64,000 bases of DNA from positions 372,001 to 436,000 of the forward strand of contig OZ220687.1 of assembly GCA_965116465.1 (NCBI GenBank). The letters are read 5' to 3'. Both the position numbers and the translations under genes were made by a program. Below, one piece after another: positions 26,776 through 36,448 of the stretch. This DNA is from VXNF01 sp965116465. GTDB lineage: Bacteria; Actinomycetota; Acidimicrobiia; Acidimicrobiales; CATQHL01. Under the pieces are notes generated by a model that saw only the letters and a program-made list of their open reading frames with translations, searched no databases and was not told the origin of the DNA. How positions within the stretch are numbered: the stretch's first letter is position 1; every line of letters starts with the position of its first letter.

Positions 26776-27168
26776 TCAACCGGGTATGCCGGCTATCGCC
26801 TCGATCTCGACCTTCATGCCGGGAACCGCCAACTCGTTGATGCCGATCAGGGTGCTGCACGGCCGCGAGTCGCCGAAGAACTCCTGGCGCACCGGGTTGA
26901 TGGCGGCACGGTCGTTGATGTCGGTCACGTAGGTGACGACCTTGAGCACGTCGGCAAAGGTGGCACCGGCAGCCTCGAGGATCGCCCCGATGTTCTCCAA
27001 CGTGGCTCTTGCCTGCGCCGCCACGTCGTCCCCACCGACGACGTTGCCAAGGGAGTCGAACGGCCCACATCCGGAGATGAAGAGCAGATCGCCGAATCGG
27101 GTGGCGTCCGTGTAATGGCTGAGGGGTTCGCTGAGGTGCTCGACTCTCAGCTCCTCTTTGCGGGGCAC
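26776..27168 (-). CDS. RidA-family (YjgF/YER057c/UK114) protein
   Basis: 130 aa. The family ends are typical: ISGCGPFDSLGNVV near the start, then QARATLENIGAILEAAGATFADVLKVVTYVTDI, and a late Arg in DSRPCSTLIGINELAVPGMKVEIEAIA. RidA hydrolyses reactive enamine/imine intermediates, but many subfamilies (Rid2-7) work in specific catabolic pathways. The canonical Arg is represented by R103-like SRP. GTG 27168 follows AGGAGG. It precedes no close partner; the amidohydrolase gene lies 75 nt upstream on the same strand. Confidence 0.88.
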   Translation of the reverse strand: MPRKEELRVEHLSEPLSHYTDATRFGDLLFISGCGPFDSLGNVVGGDDVAAQARATLENIGAILEAAGATFADVLKVVTYVTDINDRAAINPVRQEFFGDSRPCSTLIGINELAVPGMKVEIEAIAGIPG

Positions 27169-27243
27169 TGCGCCTCCTGTCCTGTGATTGCTGTCCGGTG
27201 GTCTACTTCAGCTAGCGAACCAACTCCACGCCCGGTCCGCGCT

Positions 27244-28668
27244 TCAGCCCGCTTCCTGCACGGCGGTCACGGCCAGATCGTCCAGCTGGGCCAGCAACTC
27301 GCGATCGCCGTCGGAGTCGAAGTCGCGCGGGTCCGGCTGGTCGCCCTCTCCCCCGTTGAAGACCAGGTCGTAGGTGATTTCCGATGGGCAGACGTGCTGG
27401 GCGCGGTCGAAGGGCCGGCGCTGCGCCAGCACCTCGTCGTCGAACTCCTGCACCTCGCCGCGGAGGATCACCGTCTCGATCCGCCGCTTGTCCTGCAGGA
27501 CCCGGATGTCGGCGAGCGGGTCGCCGTCGACGACGATGATGTCGGCGCCCTTGCCGGCGACCAGCGAGCCGACGTCGTGCTCGTCGGCCAGCACGACGGC
27601 GTTGTCGTGGGTGGCCGCCTTGATGGCTTCCAGGGCGGTCATGCCCGCATAGCGCATCAGCAGCTCGAGCTCCCGCGCGTGCCATTCGCCGTAGGGGGTG
27701 GCCGCGAACCCCGTATCCGTTCCGGAGAGGATGGTCACACCCGCCTCCCGTGCCTTGTTGAGACAGGCGGCGGTGTCGTCGAGGAGGCGGGAGTAGGCGC
27801 TGCGCACGTCGGCGGGCACTCCGGCCGCCCCTCCGTACTCGCCCAGGTTGCCGAGCAGCAGCAGTGCCGGGGCCAACGGGATCCCGGAGTCGGCCAGGCG
27901 CTCGATCGTGTCGTCCCGGAGCGTGTTGCCGTGCATGATCCAGTCGAGTTCGGCCGCCACCGCCGAGTCGACGTTGTTGGAGCCCCGGGCGTGCATCGTG
28001 ATCCGCTTGTTGAGCCGGTGCGCCGTGTCGGACATCGCCTTGATCTCATCGGGGGAGAACGCCTCGAAGTCGCCGAAGATGCTGTCGCCGATCTTGATCA
28101 GGTCGACGCCGTTCTTGACCTGGTGACGCACCTCGGTGACCATCTCGTCGACGGTGTTGACGACCTTGCCGATGCTGGAGTCGGGCACACCCACCGACGA
28201 CGGGTACCAGTCGCTGATGCCGTTGCTGGTGGACAGGAACCGGCCCGCGGTGGTCATGCGCGGACCCTGCACCAGACCCTCGGCGATGCCCTCGCGAATG
28301 CCCACGCCGATGAAATAGCTGCCGCCGGGATCGGAGATGCCGGTGACTCCTGCCCGCAGGACCTTGGTGACGTTCCACGCCGAGCGGAGGGTGCGCAACT
28401 CGTGACTGGTGTAGAGGTCCTGCTCCTCCTGCAAGCGGGCCTCGCCGAAGGAGGTGTGGCAGTGGCTATCGATCAGGCCCGGCATGACGGTCCTGCCGGT
28501 GGCATCGATGCGGACGACGTCATCGCCGCGCGGGATCAGGTCCTCGCTCACGTCGGTGCCGACGGCCTCGATCTTGTCGTCCTTCACCAGCACCGTGCAG
28601 CCCTCGACCGCGGGAGAGCCGGTGCCGTCGATCACTGTTCCGCCGCTGATGAGGACCCACGATCCCAT
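27244..28668 (-). CDS. Metal-dependent amidohydrolase (imidazolonepropionase-like)
   Basis: 474-aa amidohydrolase-superfamily protein. PGLIDSHCHTSF carries the HxH metal pair, ITMHARGSN and WIMHGNTL carry the next His residues and LSGTDTGF the late Asp. These show a complete site; K/carbamyl position NGVDLIKIGDS fits the prolidase/imidazolonepropionase-like subfamily. ATG 28668 is preferred because GGAGG stands 5 nt before it; a GTG two codons earlier is possible. Substrate unknown. The C-terminal 50 residues are acidic and not part of the barrel. Confidence 0.87.
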   Translation of the reverse strand: MGSWVLISGGTVIDGTGSPAVEGCTVLVKDDKIEAVGTDVSEDLIPRGDDVVRIDATGRTVMPGLIDSHCHTSFGEARLQEEQDLYTSHELRTLRSAWNVTKVLRAGVTGISDPGGSYFIGVGIREGIAEGLVQGPRMTTAGRFLSTSNGISDWYPSSVGVPDSSIGKVVNTVDEMVTEVRHQVKNGVDLIKIGDSIFGDFEAFSPDEIKAMSDTAHRLNKRITMHARGSNNVDSAVAAELDWIMHGNTLRDDTIERLADSGIPLAPALLLLGNLGEYGGAAGVPADVRSAYSRLLDDTAACLNKAREAGVTILSGTDTGFAATPYGEWHARELELLMRYAGMTALEAIKAATHDNAVVLADEHDVGSLVAGKGADIIVVDGDPLADIRVLQDKRRIETVILRGEVQEFDDEVLAQRRPFDRAQHVCPSEITYDLVFNGGEGDQPDPRDFDSDGDRELLAQLDDLAVTAVQEAG

Positions 28669-28756
28669 CGTCACCTCCCGGACCTCCGGGTGCGCCGTTC
28701 GGACCCTACCGCACCGTGCGCTGAGGGGTGAGCGGGGCCCGCGTCGCTGGCGCGCG

Positions 28757-29974
<1,218 letters not shown>

Positions 29975-29981
29975 CTGTCCA

Positions 29982-30092
29982 GCCCGTTGCGCCGAAGTCG
30001 CTGTCGAACGCCAATACCTCGCGCAGGCGTCGCGCCCGCATCACTTCGAAGCTCGTCGCATCGACGAAGGAGTACTCCCGCTCGTATGTCAT
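29982..30092 (-). pseudogene. Remnant of a PIN-domain toxin (C-terminal end only)
   Basis: 37 codons from 30092 read EREYSFVDATSFEVMR...LAFDSDFGATG. This matches the C-terminal end of the intact PIN gene at 34787-35197 (EREYSFVDAASFEVMR...LAFDNDF) at most positions, and the DNA also aligns over about 110 bp. The N-terminal two thirds, with the first catalytic Asp, are missing, and there is no stop where the intact copy ends. The piece runs into the start of the PLP enzyme gene. It is a decayed or truncated second copy of the RHH/PIN module. Confidence 0.75.
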
Positions 30093-30182
30093 GCAAACTA
30101 CATATCCGATCCATCCTCATGCGCCGGAGGCAGCCGAATCGGTGGCGACGATGGATCTTCCGGGTTCCTTCTCGGGTTTGTC

Positions 30183-30198
30183 TCACCGGTGATACACT
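30183..30198 (+). promoter_or_regulatory. Palindrome plus leaderless -10 of the toxin-antitoxin operon
   Basis: TCACCGGTGA (30183-30192) is a perfect palindrome directly followed by TACACT (30193-30198), 6 nt before ATG 30205. The arrangement fits a leaderless promoter autorepressed by the antitoxin. Confidence 0.5.
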
Positions 30199-30204
30199 TT
30201 GGAG

Positions 30205-30441
30205 ATGGCAGAGGTGACGATCCGGGAACTGCGCAACAACGGCGGTGTCGTGATCGACCGTGTGCTCGGCGGTGAACGGCTCACGGTCACCCGATCGGGG
30301 CGCCCGGTCGCTGAACTCCGCCCCCTGACCCGCCGTGCACCTGACCCGGCGACCCTGCTGGATCGATGGCGGCACGTTCCCCACGTCGACCCCGACGTGC
30401 TCCGGCAGGACATCGACCGGGTCATCGACCCGAGCCTGTGA
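30205..30441 (+). CDS. Antitoxin of Phd/YefM (prevent-host-death) type
   Basis: 78 aa. MAEVTIRELRNNGGVVIDRVLGGERLTVTRSGRPVAELRPL is the classic Phd fold: an N-terminal DNA-binding and dimer part followed by a disordered toxin-binding tail (LLDRWRHVPHVDPDVLRQDI). It neutralises the PIN toxin encoded next and should repress its own promoter. ATG 30205 is chosen because a -10 lies 6 nt upstream; the stop overlaps the toxin start (GTGA). Confidence 0.9.
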   Translation: MAEVTIRELRNNGGVVIDRVLGGERLTVTRSGRPVAELRPLTRRAPDPATLLDRWRHVPHVDPDVLRQDIDRVIDPSL

Positions 30442-30863
30442 ATACGACCTCGACGACGGGCGGCGTTCTCGACACCAACGTCGTGATCCTGCTGCCGCGG
30501 ATCACCGATCCCGCCGTGCTGCCCGCGGAACCGGCGGTCACGGCGATCACGCTGGCCGAACTCTCCGTGGGGCCGCTCGTGGCAGACACCGACGCCGAGC
30601 GGGCCAACCGGCAGGCCCAACTCCAGCAGGCCGAATCCGACTTCGACCCGATCCCGTTCGACGCGGCCGCCGCCAGAGCGTTCGGCAGGGTCGCCGCCGA
30701 CCTTCGCGGGGCCGGCCGGAAGGCGACCGCCCGTGCCTACGACGCCCTCATCGCCGCCACTGCCATCGCCAACGGACTCCCCCTCTACACCACCAATCCC
30801 GAGGACTACGTCCCGATCGCGGAACTCGAACTGGTACCGGTCCCCCACCCTGACAAGCCCTAG
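30438..30863 (+). CDS. PIN-domain ribonuclease toxin (VapC type)
   Basis: 141 aa. Acidic residues of the PIN active site are seen in GVLDTNVVI (D), ITLAELSVG (E), AYDALIAATA (D) and TTNPEDYV (D/E), so a Mg-dependent endoribonuclease is expected. GTG 30438 overlaps the antitoxin stop by 4 nt. VapC-type toxins cleave tRNA or rRNA; here the partner is a Phd-type antitoxin rather than VapB, a combination often seen in actinobacteria. Confidence 0.9.
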   Translation: MNTTSTTGGVLDTNVVILLPRITDPAVLPAEPAVTAITLAELSVGPLVADTDAERANRQAQLQQAESDFDPIPFDAAAARAFGRVAADLRGAGRKATARAYDALIAATAIANGLPLYTTNPEDYVPIAELELVPVPHPDKP

Positions 30864-31077
30864 TGGCTCGGCGCGGCGCCAAACTCTCGGCGCCCACAAG
30901 ACCGGCATGCTGGCGACACCTGCGCTCAGCGCGAGCGTTGCCCACCGATCAGTGACGGCGCCGTCGCGCGCCGGTTGGGATAGTCCAACACCATCACACT
31001 GATCGGTCATGGTTCGGCAGAGAGGCGCCGGAGCACGAACAGATGTCGCGCCGCCGTGTGTCATGTAGAAATGCGGC

Positions 31078-31992
31078 GTGGGCTTCGACGCCGAGCTGGA
31101 CGAACGGTTCCGAGCGGTGGCCTTTGCGCACCTACGCACCGCAATGCTCCGCACAGGAGGACCGGTGCGACTGGACGAGTTTCGGTTCATGTTCGAGGGG
31201 GAGAGTTTCCGCCTCCGCAATCCCCAGCAGGGCATCTACAAACCACGATTGCTCGAAGCCGCGTTGTCGATCTCAACTGCCTACGCGCCCCGACCGGAGT
31301 TGCGGCCATACGACGACTCGCCCGGACCCGACGGGTACCTGCGCTACAAGTGGCGGGAGGACGCGGGCCCAGATCATTACACGACTCGGTCACTCCGGAG
31401 GTCGCTCCGGGAAGGGTGTCCCATGATCTGGTTCCACGGGATCGCCCCGGGCCTCTATCAGCCCGTGTTCCCTGTGTGGCTCGTGGACGAGGAGCCCGTG
31501 GAGCGCCAGTTCGTAGTCGCAGTCGACGCCCTCCAGCAAGAGCGCTGGGCCTCAGCAGAGGTTGTGGACTTGGACTCGCGGCGCCGGTACGCAGAATCCG
31601 CGACACGAGTGAAGCTCCACCAGCCGGTGTTCCGCGCTCGAGTCCTCCACGCGTACGAGTCTCGGTGCGCGATCTGCAGCCTGCGTTATCGTCAATTGCT
31701 GGACGCTGCTCACATCCGGCCGGATTCCGAGGGCGGGGAGCCGATCGTGCCCAACGGCATCTCGCTGTGCAAGCTCCACCACTCCGCGTACGACAGCAAT
31801 CTGTTGGGAATCGATCCGGACTACCGCGTGCAGATTCGCGGGGACGTTTTGGACGACTCCGACGGTCCCACGCTCCGCCACTCCATCCAGGAGGTACACG
31901 AGTCGAAGCTCTCCCTGCCCCGACAGAGAACAGCCCGACCGAATCGAGACCTGCTCGCCGAGCGCTTCGAGCTGTTCCGCCAAGCCTCGTGA
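31078..31992 (+). CDS. HNH endonuclease, restriction-like
   Basis: 304 aa. A C-terminal HNH nuclease: C197-x-x-C200, DAAHI with H212, C231 and H234/H235 in CKLHHSAYD, matching the zinc-stabilised HNH fold. The N-terminal 180 residues (PQQGIYKPRLLEAALSI, YLRYKWREDAG, IAPGLYQPVFPVWL) resemble the target-recognition part of predicted HNH restriction endonucleases of the type IV kind. No methylase is adjacent. It is convergent with an Mrr-like gene 32 nt away. The 214-nt upstream gap (30864-31077) shows no gene. Confidence 0.85.
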   Translation: MGFDAELDERFRAVAFAHLRTAMLRTGGPVRLDEFRFMFEGESFRLRNPQQGIYKPRLLEAALSISTAYAPRPELRPYDDSPGPDGYLRYKWREDAGPDHYTTRSLRRSLREGCPMIWFHGIAPGLYQPVFPVWLVDEEPVERQFVVAVDALQQERWASAEVVDLDSRRRYAESATRVKLHQPVFRARVLHAYESRCAICSLRYRQLLDAAHIRPDSEGGEPIVPNGISLCKLHHSAYDSNLLGIDPDYRVQIRGDVLDDSDGPTLRHSIQEVHESKLSLPRQRTARPNRDLLAERFELFRQAS

Positions 31993-32024
31993 GGCGACAG
32001 CCGAAGCGGGCCGAGCGCGCCGAG

Positions 32025-33080
32025 CTACTCGTCCGGCTCCGATGCCAGTGACCAGATCCTCTTCAGAGGCAGTTCGGTGCGCCACTCCTCGTCCAAGCGG
32101 TCGTAGTTACGAAGGACGGCGTCCAGCAAATCGTCGGCGTCCCACACCCTGACCCGGAAGAACTGGTTGCGCAGTTCCCGCTGAGCGACCCTGTTGACCC
32201 CTCCCCAAGCCACGAGCAGAGCCTGTTCGGCGCCATGCGTGCTGAGGACCCCGTGCAACTCGCGGACGACCGTCGCGGCTACCGGCGCCGGGCTCGACTT
32301 CACCTGCACGATCAGCTTCGGGCTGTCAAGGCCTAGAGGCCCACGACCTGCAAAGACGTCGATCCCACCGTCAGGACCGGGAGCTGCGACCTCGGTGAAG
32401 AACCCCTCAGCGTCAAGAACTGCCGCTACGAGATCGGCTAGTCGATGGCCCGTGAACTGCTCCGCCACGTGCTGCTGGAGCTGGTCACGCGCCAACTGCT
32501 CGATGTCGAACGTCGTTCCGGTAGAGTCAGACTCGTCGCCGTCGACTATGTCGACCGCTTCGACTGCGTCAACTCTCGCACCAGGATCACTGCCCGTCTC
32601 CAGTACTCGCTGAAGACGCCACCCTGCATCATTGCGCTTGATCTGGCACACCGCGATAGAGGCGCCGAGCGAGTAGAGCAGATCCTGTCGAATCGCGGTC
32701 CGGGGCACATCGGCACGTCTCCATTTCACCGACACCCAGTGCCGTCCATCAGGGTCCTGATCGACGCGGTATCGGTATCCACCTGTAACGACACCCAACG
32801 CGATCTGCGGCTTCTTCTTCAGAGGAAGTGCCACCAGATCTCCGGGCTTGATCCGGGAACGCAAAGCCCACAACTGGCCCGCGTAGTTGTTCACCGCTCC
32901 GTCCTTCGCCCCTGGATATGCCTCTCGGACGAGTCGTTTCACCTCCTCCCGATCGGTGACCGGAGTCAAATCCGGCACTTCGCCGAACCCTGTGCCCAGA
33001 AGACCACTCTCGAGAGCGAACTCCTCGCGCTCGCCGTGTCGCCCCGCCCGAATCATCCACGCTGTCGGAGAATCACTCAT
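32025..33080 (-). CDS. Mrr-like restriction endonuclease
   Basis: 351 aa. The C-terminal Mrr catalytic fold is clear: D241 in PDGGIDVFAGRG and Q259/K261 in IVQVKSS form the D-(x17)-QxK active site. The N-terminal part (MIRAGRHGEREEFALESG, then a region with IKPGDLVALPLKKK) matches the common N-terminal of actinobacterial Mrr-family proteins that sense or bind DNA. ATG 33080 has AAGGAG 6 nt upstream. Such enzymes cut methylated DNA (type IV). The 33081-33233 gap upstream shows nothing I can support. Confidence 0.87.
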   Translation of the reverse strand: MSDSPTAWMIRAGRHGEREEFALESGLLGTGFGEVPDLTPVTDREEVKRLVREAYPGAKDGAVNNYAGQLWALRSRIKPGDLVALPLKKKPQIALGVVTGGYRYRVDQDPDGRHWVSVKWRRADVPRTAIRQDLLYSLGASIAVCQIKRNDAGWRLQRVLETGSDPGARVDAVEAVDIVDGDESDSTGTTFDIEQLARDQLQQHVAEQFTGHRLADLVAAVLDAEGFFTEVAAPGPDGGIDVFAGRGPLGLDSPKLIVQVKSSPAPVAATVVRELHGVLSTHGAEQALLVAWGGVNRVAQRELRNQFFRVRVWDADDLLDAVLRNYDRLDEEWRTELPLKRIWSLASEPDE

Positions 33081-33233
33081 CATTCGCTCCTTGCCCATCG
33101 ACCCGGCGACGTACTTGAGTCCTACTTGGCGTCCCGCTCGAAGGCAATCCGCTGGGCCGCTCGCCAATCCCGCCGATCACGGCAGGACGACGGTGACGCC
33201 CTCGTGATAGAGGGTTGGCGCTACTCAGCGGCT

Positions 33234-34790
33234 TCACGGGTAGTGGCCGCAGTGGTCCAGGTTGGCCTGTACGGGCGTGGTCAGGAAACCGGCCACGGCA
33301 AATGTGACGTCGTGGCCATCGGCAGTCAGGATCCGAAGCTGCTGCGCGTCCTGCAGCAGCTTCAGCAACCCGCTCGGTTCGGGGACCATGTGATTCCGAT
33401 CGACCCCACCGATCCACCACGCACCTGCCGGCACTGGTTCGCCGTCGATCCAGAGAGAATCGACACCGTCGCCAATGATGTCGTATTGCCACTGGATTAG
33501 CGGGCCCGAGCGCTCGCGATGGAAGCAGGACGACATCAGCTTGGGACGCAGATGATGGTTCTCGGAATCCGCGTAGTCGTTGAACGGAAAGGCGTAGGAA
33601 CCAACCCAACTCATCGTGACACCAGGCTCGCACGACGGACAGTCCGGCTGCCAGGCCACCCACTGGAGATCATCACGGTCGGGCTCGCCATAGGTTGACG
33701 CGTTGCCGTCCACCGATGGTGTCCATCCCTCCGGTGGTGCGCTCAACTCGACCTCAGGTCGATGGGCCAACGTGTCCGGCACCGCTGTCGCCGGAGCGCC
33801 TGCCTCGGCCGATCCTGACGATGAACCCTCTCCCACCGGTGGCTCCGCGGACTGAACCGTCGGCTCCGGCAGTGGCTCCGTAGCCGATGCAGATGCCCGG
33901 GCGTCTGAACGATCCTCGTCCGCTACGGGAGCCGGCTCTGCGGCTGGAGGCGGAACCGGAACCGGAACAGCGGTTGGCGCCGACGGCGGAGCCTCCTCCG
34001 GCGTAGCGGTCCGCATTCCGGTGGTCGCCGGTGACGGTGCAGCAGGAGAATTCGACCCGCCCGGGGGGTCGGCAGAATCTCCGCCGCGCCCGATGATCGA
34101 GAACAGCACGAACAAGAGCAGGATTCCGGCAGCGATCATGACGACGCCCCTGCGCAACTCCCACCCCTTCGGATTCGCCGACCTCTGGTGCGGCTGCCGG
34201 GAATCCGTCCGAACAGGAGGCTCCCGTGAACGACGAGGCGGGCCGGAGTCACTTCGCGTGGACCTAGAACCCCTCCCCAGACTCCGGGAACCCGCGGACG
34301 TCGCCCCAAGAAGTCGGAGAAGCCTCTGCTCGATCGCCCAACTCTCGCCCATCACCTGCCGGATCTCGGCTCGGAGTCGCCGGTGCTCCGAGGGATCGGC
34401 CAGCGTCAGCATCTCGACGTTCTGCAGGAGTCCCTGACGGGTCAGGTTGGCCGAACCGACAAGGATCCCGCCGGTGATCCCGACGTTCGGGTCGGGCTCG
34501 ACCATCCACGTCTTCGCGTGCGCCGTTCGGTGGCCGCCGTGCTTCCTGTACCAATTGCGGACGGAGACATCGGGGCGCTGGACGAATGCGATCGCCGCCT
34601 GGCGGTCGGCCTCGGAGTAGTTGGCGAACCCGGTCCTGGTATCGCCGATCAACAATGTGACCGGACGCCCGCGGGTTCGCTCGTTCAGCCAAGCCAGTCC
34701 GAACGCCGACGCGAACCCGACGGTCACCCAGAGCGGTCCCAACGGGTTATCACGGAGGAATCGCTCGATCCGATCCGCCGGCACGCTCAC
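33234..34790 (-). CDS. PLD-like domain protein with transmembrane segment and long Pro/Ala linker
   Basis: 518 aa, an unusual architecture. Residues about 15-160 form one phospholipase D-like half with H91-x-K93 (TAHAKTW) and GSANLT at 112-117; the usual Asp is E98, so the site is HKE-like. Residues 163-208 are basic and polar. A single hydrophobic helix spans 216-233. Residues about 235-345 are Pro/Ala/Glu-rich, then a globular W/C-containing C-terminal domain (about 350-518), probably outside the membrane. GTG 34790 overlaps the PIN toxin stop (GTGA), so it is translationally coupled to the RHH/PIN pair. I do not recognise a characterised family with this layout. Confidence 0.75.
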   Translation of the reverse strand: MSVPADRIERFLRDNPLGPLWVTVGFASAFGLAWLNERTRGRPVTLLIGDTRTGFANYSEADRQAAIAFVQRPDVSVRNWYRKHGGHRTAHAKTWMVEPDPNVGITGGILVGSANLTRQGLLQNVEMLTLADPSEHRRLRAEIRQVMGESWAIEQRLLRLLGATSAGSRSLGRGSRSTRSDSGPPRRSREPPVRTDSRQPHQRSANPKGWELRRGVVMIAAGILLLFVLFSIIGRGGDSADPPGGSNSPAAPSPATTGMRTATPEEAPPSAPTAVPVPVPPPAAEPAPVADEDRSDARASASATEPLPEPTVQSAEPPVGEGSSSGSAEAGAPATAVPDTLAHRPEVELSAPPEGWTPSVDGNASTYGEPDRDDLQWVAWQPDCPSCEPGVTMSWVGSYAFPFNDYADSENHHLRPKLMSSCFHRERSGPLIQWQYDIIGDGVDSLWIDGEPVPAGAWWIGGVDRNHMVPEPSGLLKLLQDAQQLRILTADGHDVTFAVAGFLTTPVQANLDHCGHYP

Positions 34791-35197
34791 GGGCGTATCT
34801 CGATGAAGCCGGCGGCTGCGAAGTCGTTGTCGAAGGCGAGGGCTTCGCGAAGGCGGCGCTCCCGCATCACTTCGAAGCTCGCCGCGTCGACGAAGGAGTA
34901 CTCGCGCTCGTCGTGGCGGCGGAGCCAGTCCCAGGCTCTGGATTCCTGCTCGCCGGTCACTGCGTGGACCTTCAGCTTCCGGTCCGACTCCAAGGCAGAC
35001 AGTCGGTCGAGGAAGCCGACGGCGGTGCGGTGGCTGTCCCGGCGGCGCAGGAACGTCCAAGTCTCGCCGACGACGAGATTGGTCGTCAGGACCTGCTCAC
35101 CGGTACCGATACGAGCAAGCACCGCCAACGCGTCACGATGACGGGCGTCGTCGGGAAGCGCCCAGGCGACCCACCAACTCGTGTCGGCGAACTTCAC
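34787..35197 (-). CDS. PIN-domain toxin (VapC type)
   Basis: 136 aa. Active-site acids are in MKFADTSWWVAW (D5), VVGETWTF (E), and the pair near the C-terminus in FVDAASFEVM and FDNDF (D). This fits a Mg-dependent ribonuclease. GTG 35197 overlaps the RHH antitoxin stop; its own stop overlaps the PLD-protein start. A truncated close copy is at 29982-30092. The chain RHH, PIN, PLD on one transcript is not the usual two-gene layout. Confidence 0.9.
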   Translation of the reverse strand: MKFADTSWWVAWALPDDARHRDALAVLARIGTGEQVLTTNLVVGETWTFLRRRDSHRTAVGFLDRLSALESDRKLKVHAVTGEQESRAWDWLRRHDEREYSFVDAASFEVMRERRLREALAFDNDFAAAGFIEIRP

Positions 35198-35439
35198 GAG
35201 CCGTAGACGACCTCGTCGATCTCGCCGGGTTGGACACTGATCCCCCTGCTCCCGAATCCGGCCAGGTCGCGCCAGGCGTCGCCATACGCATCGATCCGTC
35301 CGGCCGGCAGCACGGCGGAAAGGCCGCGCCGGATCAACTCGGACTTGGAAATCCCCAGCCGGCGCGCCTCGGCGGCCGCCTCGGCGTCGAGTTCCGCGGG
35401 AATCGTGATCGTCACCGCTTTCACGTACACAGCATACAT
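35194..35439 (-). CDS. Ribbon-helix-helix antitoxin (CopG/VapB type)
   Basis: 81 aa. VKAVTITIPAELDAEAAAEARRLGISKSELIRRGL is a full ribbon-helix-helix: one beta-strand then two helices. The C-terminal tail (YGDAWRDLAGFGSRGI) is the likely toxin-binding region. ATG 35439 is used; an internal GTG 35424 right before the strand is possible. GAGGTAA lies 11 nt upstream. It should repress its own promoter and bind the PIN toxin that follows. Confidence 0.88.
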   Translation of the reverse strand: MYAVYVKAVTITIPAELDAEAAAEARRLGISKSELIRRGLSAVLPAGRIDAYGDAWRDLAGFGSRGISVQPGEIDEVVYGS

Positions 35440-35528
35440 ATTTGCCGTTACCTCAACTACATATGAGTGTGCGTCGGCACGCGGCCCCGATCATCGCCGG
35501 CAGATCGGTGCCGGTGCGAGGCCCGGGG

Positions 35529-36341
35529 CTACTCGCCGGTGTAGTTGGGCTTGCGCTTTTCGGTGAAGGCCTCGACGCCCTCGCGGAAGTCGGCTGTGGT
35601 GCGCAGGAAGCCGTAGGCGAGGCCTTCGAGTTCGAGGCCCACGGGCAGGGGGCCGTCGTAGGCCTGGTTGAGGACCCGCTTGGCCATGCGCAGGGCCAGT
35701 GCGGGGAGTCTCGTGAGTTCGGCCACGAGGCGGTCGGTGGCCGCTTCGAGCTCGGACCGGGGCACGACCTCGGACACCAGCCCGACCGCCAGCGCCTCGG
35801 CGGCGCCCATGCGCCGGCCCCGCATCACCATGTCCTTGGCGCGCCCCAGGCCGATCATGCGGGCCAGCCGCTGGGACCCGCCGCTGCCGGGGATCATGCC
35901 GATGGAGACCTCCGGCTGGCCGAGCTGGACGTCGTCGGCGGCGATGCGGAAGTCGCAGGCCAAAGCCAGTTCCAGGCCAACGCCGAAGGTGAAGCCGTGC
36001 AGTCGGGCGATCACCGGGTTCGGGCAGCGCTCGGGGGCGGCCACGTTGTGGTGCAGGCGGGTGAGCACCTCCGGCGAGGCCTCCAGGAAGCCGGCGATGT
36101 CTCCCCCCGCGGTGAAGGCCCGCTCCCCCGCCCCGGCCAGGACGACCACCCGCACCTCGGGGTCGCGCCCACAGGCCTCGAACAGCGCCGAGAGGTGCTC
36201 GCGCGCCAGCATCGAGACGCGGTTCAGCTTGCCCGGCACATCCAGGGTGATGGTGGCTGTACCCCGGTCGGCGTCGCGCTCGAAGCGCAGCCCGTCCAAC
36301 TCCTCCGGGTAGCTCACGTGCTCTGGATCGTTCACTGCCAC
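35529..36341 (-). CDS. Enoyl-CoA hydratase/isomerase family protein
   Basis: 270-aa crotonase-fold protein. Oxyanion-hole segments are AFTAGGDIAGFLEA (first) and GFTFGVGLELALACDF (second), followed by PEVSIGMIPGSGGSQRLAR. A Glu at the general-acid position (QPEVSIG) is kept, while the first canonical Glu position is Gly-rich, so substrate and reaction type are open. GTG 36341 has AAGGAGG 9 nt upstream; upstream in-frame sequence is not family-like. It is the last gene of the long minus-strand catabolic block and pairs with an acyl-CoA ligase. Confidence 0.88.
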   Translation of the reverse strand: MAVNDPEHVSYPEELDGLRFERDADRGTATITLDVPGKLNRVSMLAREHLSALFEACGRDPEVRVVVLAGAGERAFTAGGDIAGFLEASPEVLTRLHHNVAAPERCPNPVIARLHGFTFGVGLELALACDFRIAADDVQLGQPEVSIGMIPGSGGSQRLARMIGLGRAKDMVMRGRRMGAAEALAVGLVSEVVPRSELEAATDRLVAELTRLPALALRMAKRVLNQAYDGPLPVGLELEGLAYGFLRTTADFREGVEAFTEKRKPNYTGE

Positions 36342-36448
36342 GCCGTCGATCCTCCTTCGGTGGTCGTCGCGCCGGGCCGCCGGGTCACGCGCCGCTCGTG
36401 GTGCCGCAATACAGGGCAACTGCGCAGGCTAGGGCCATCGTGGGGTCG

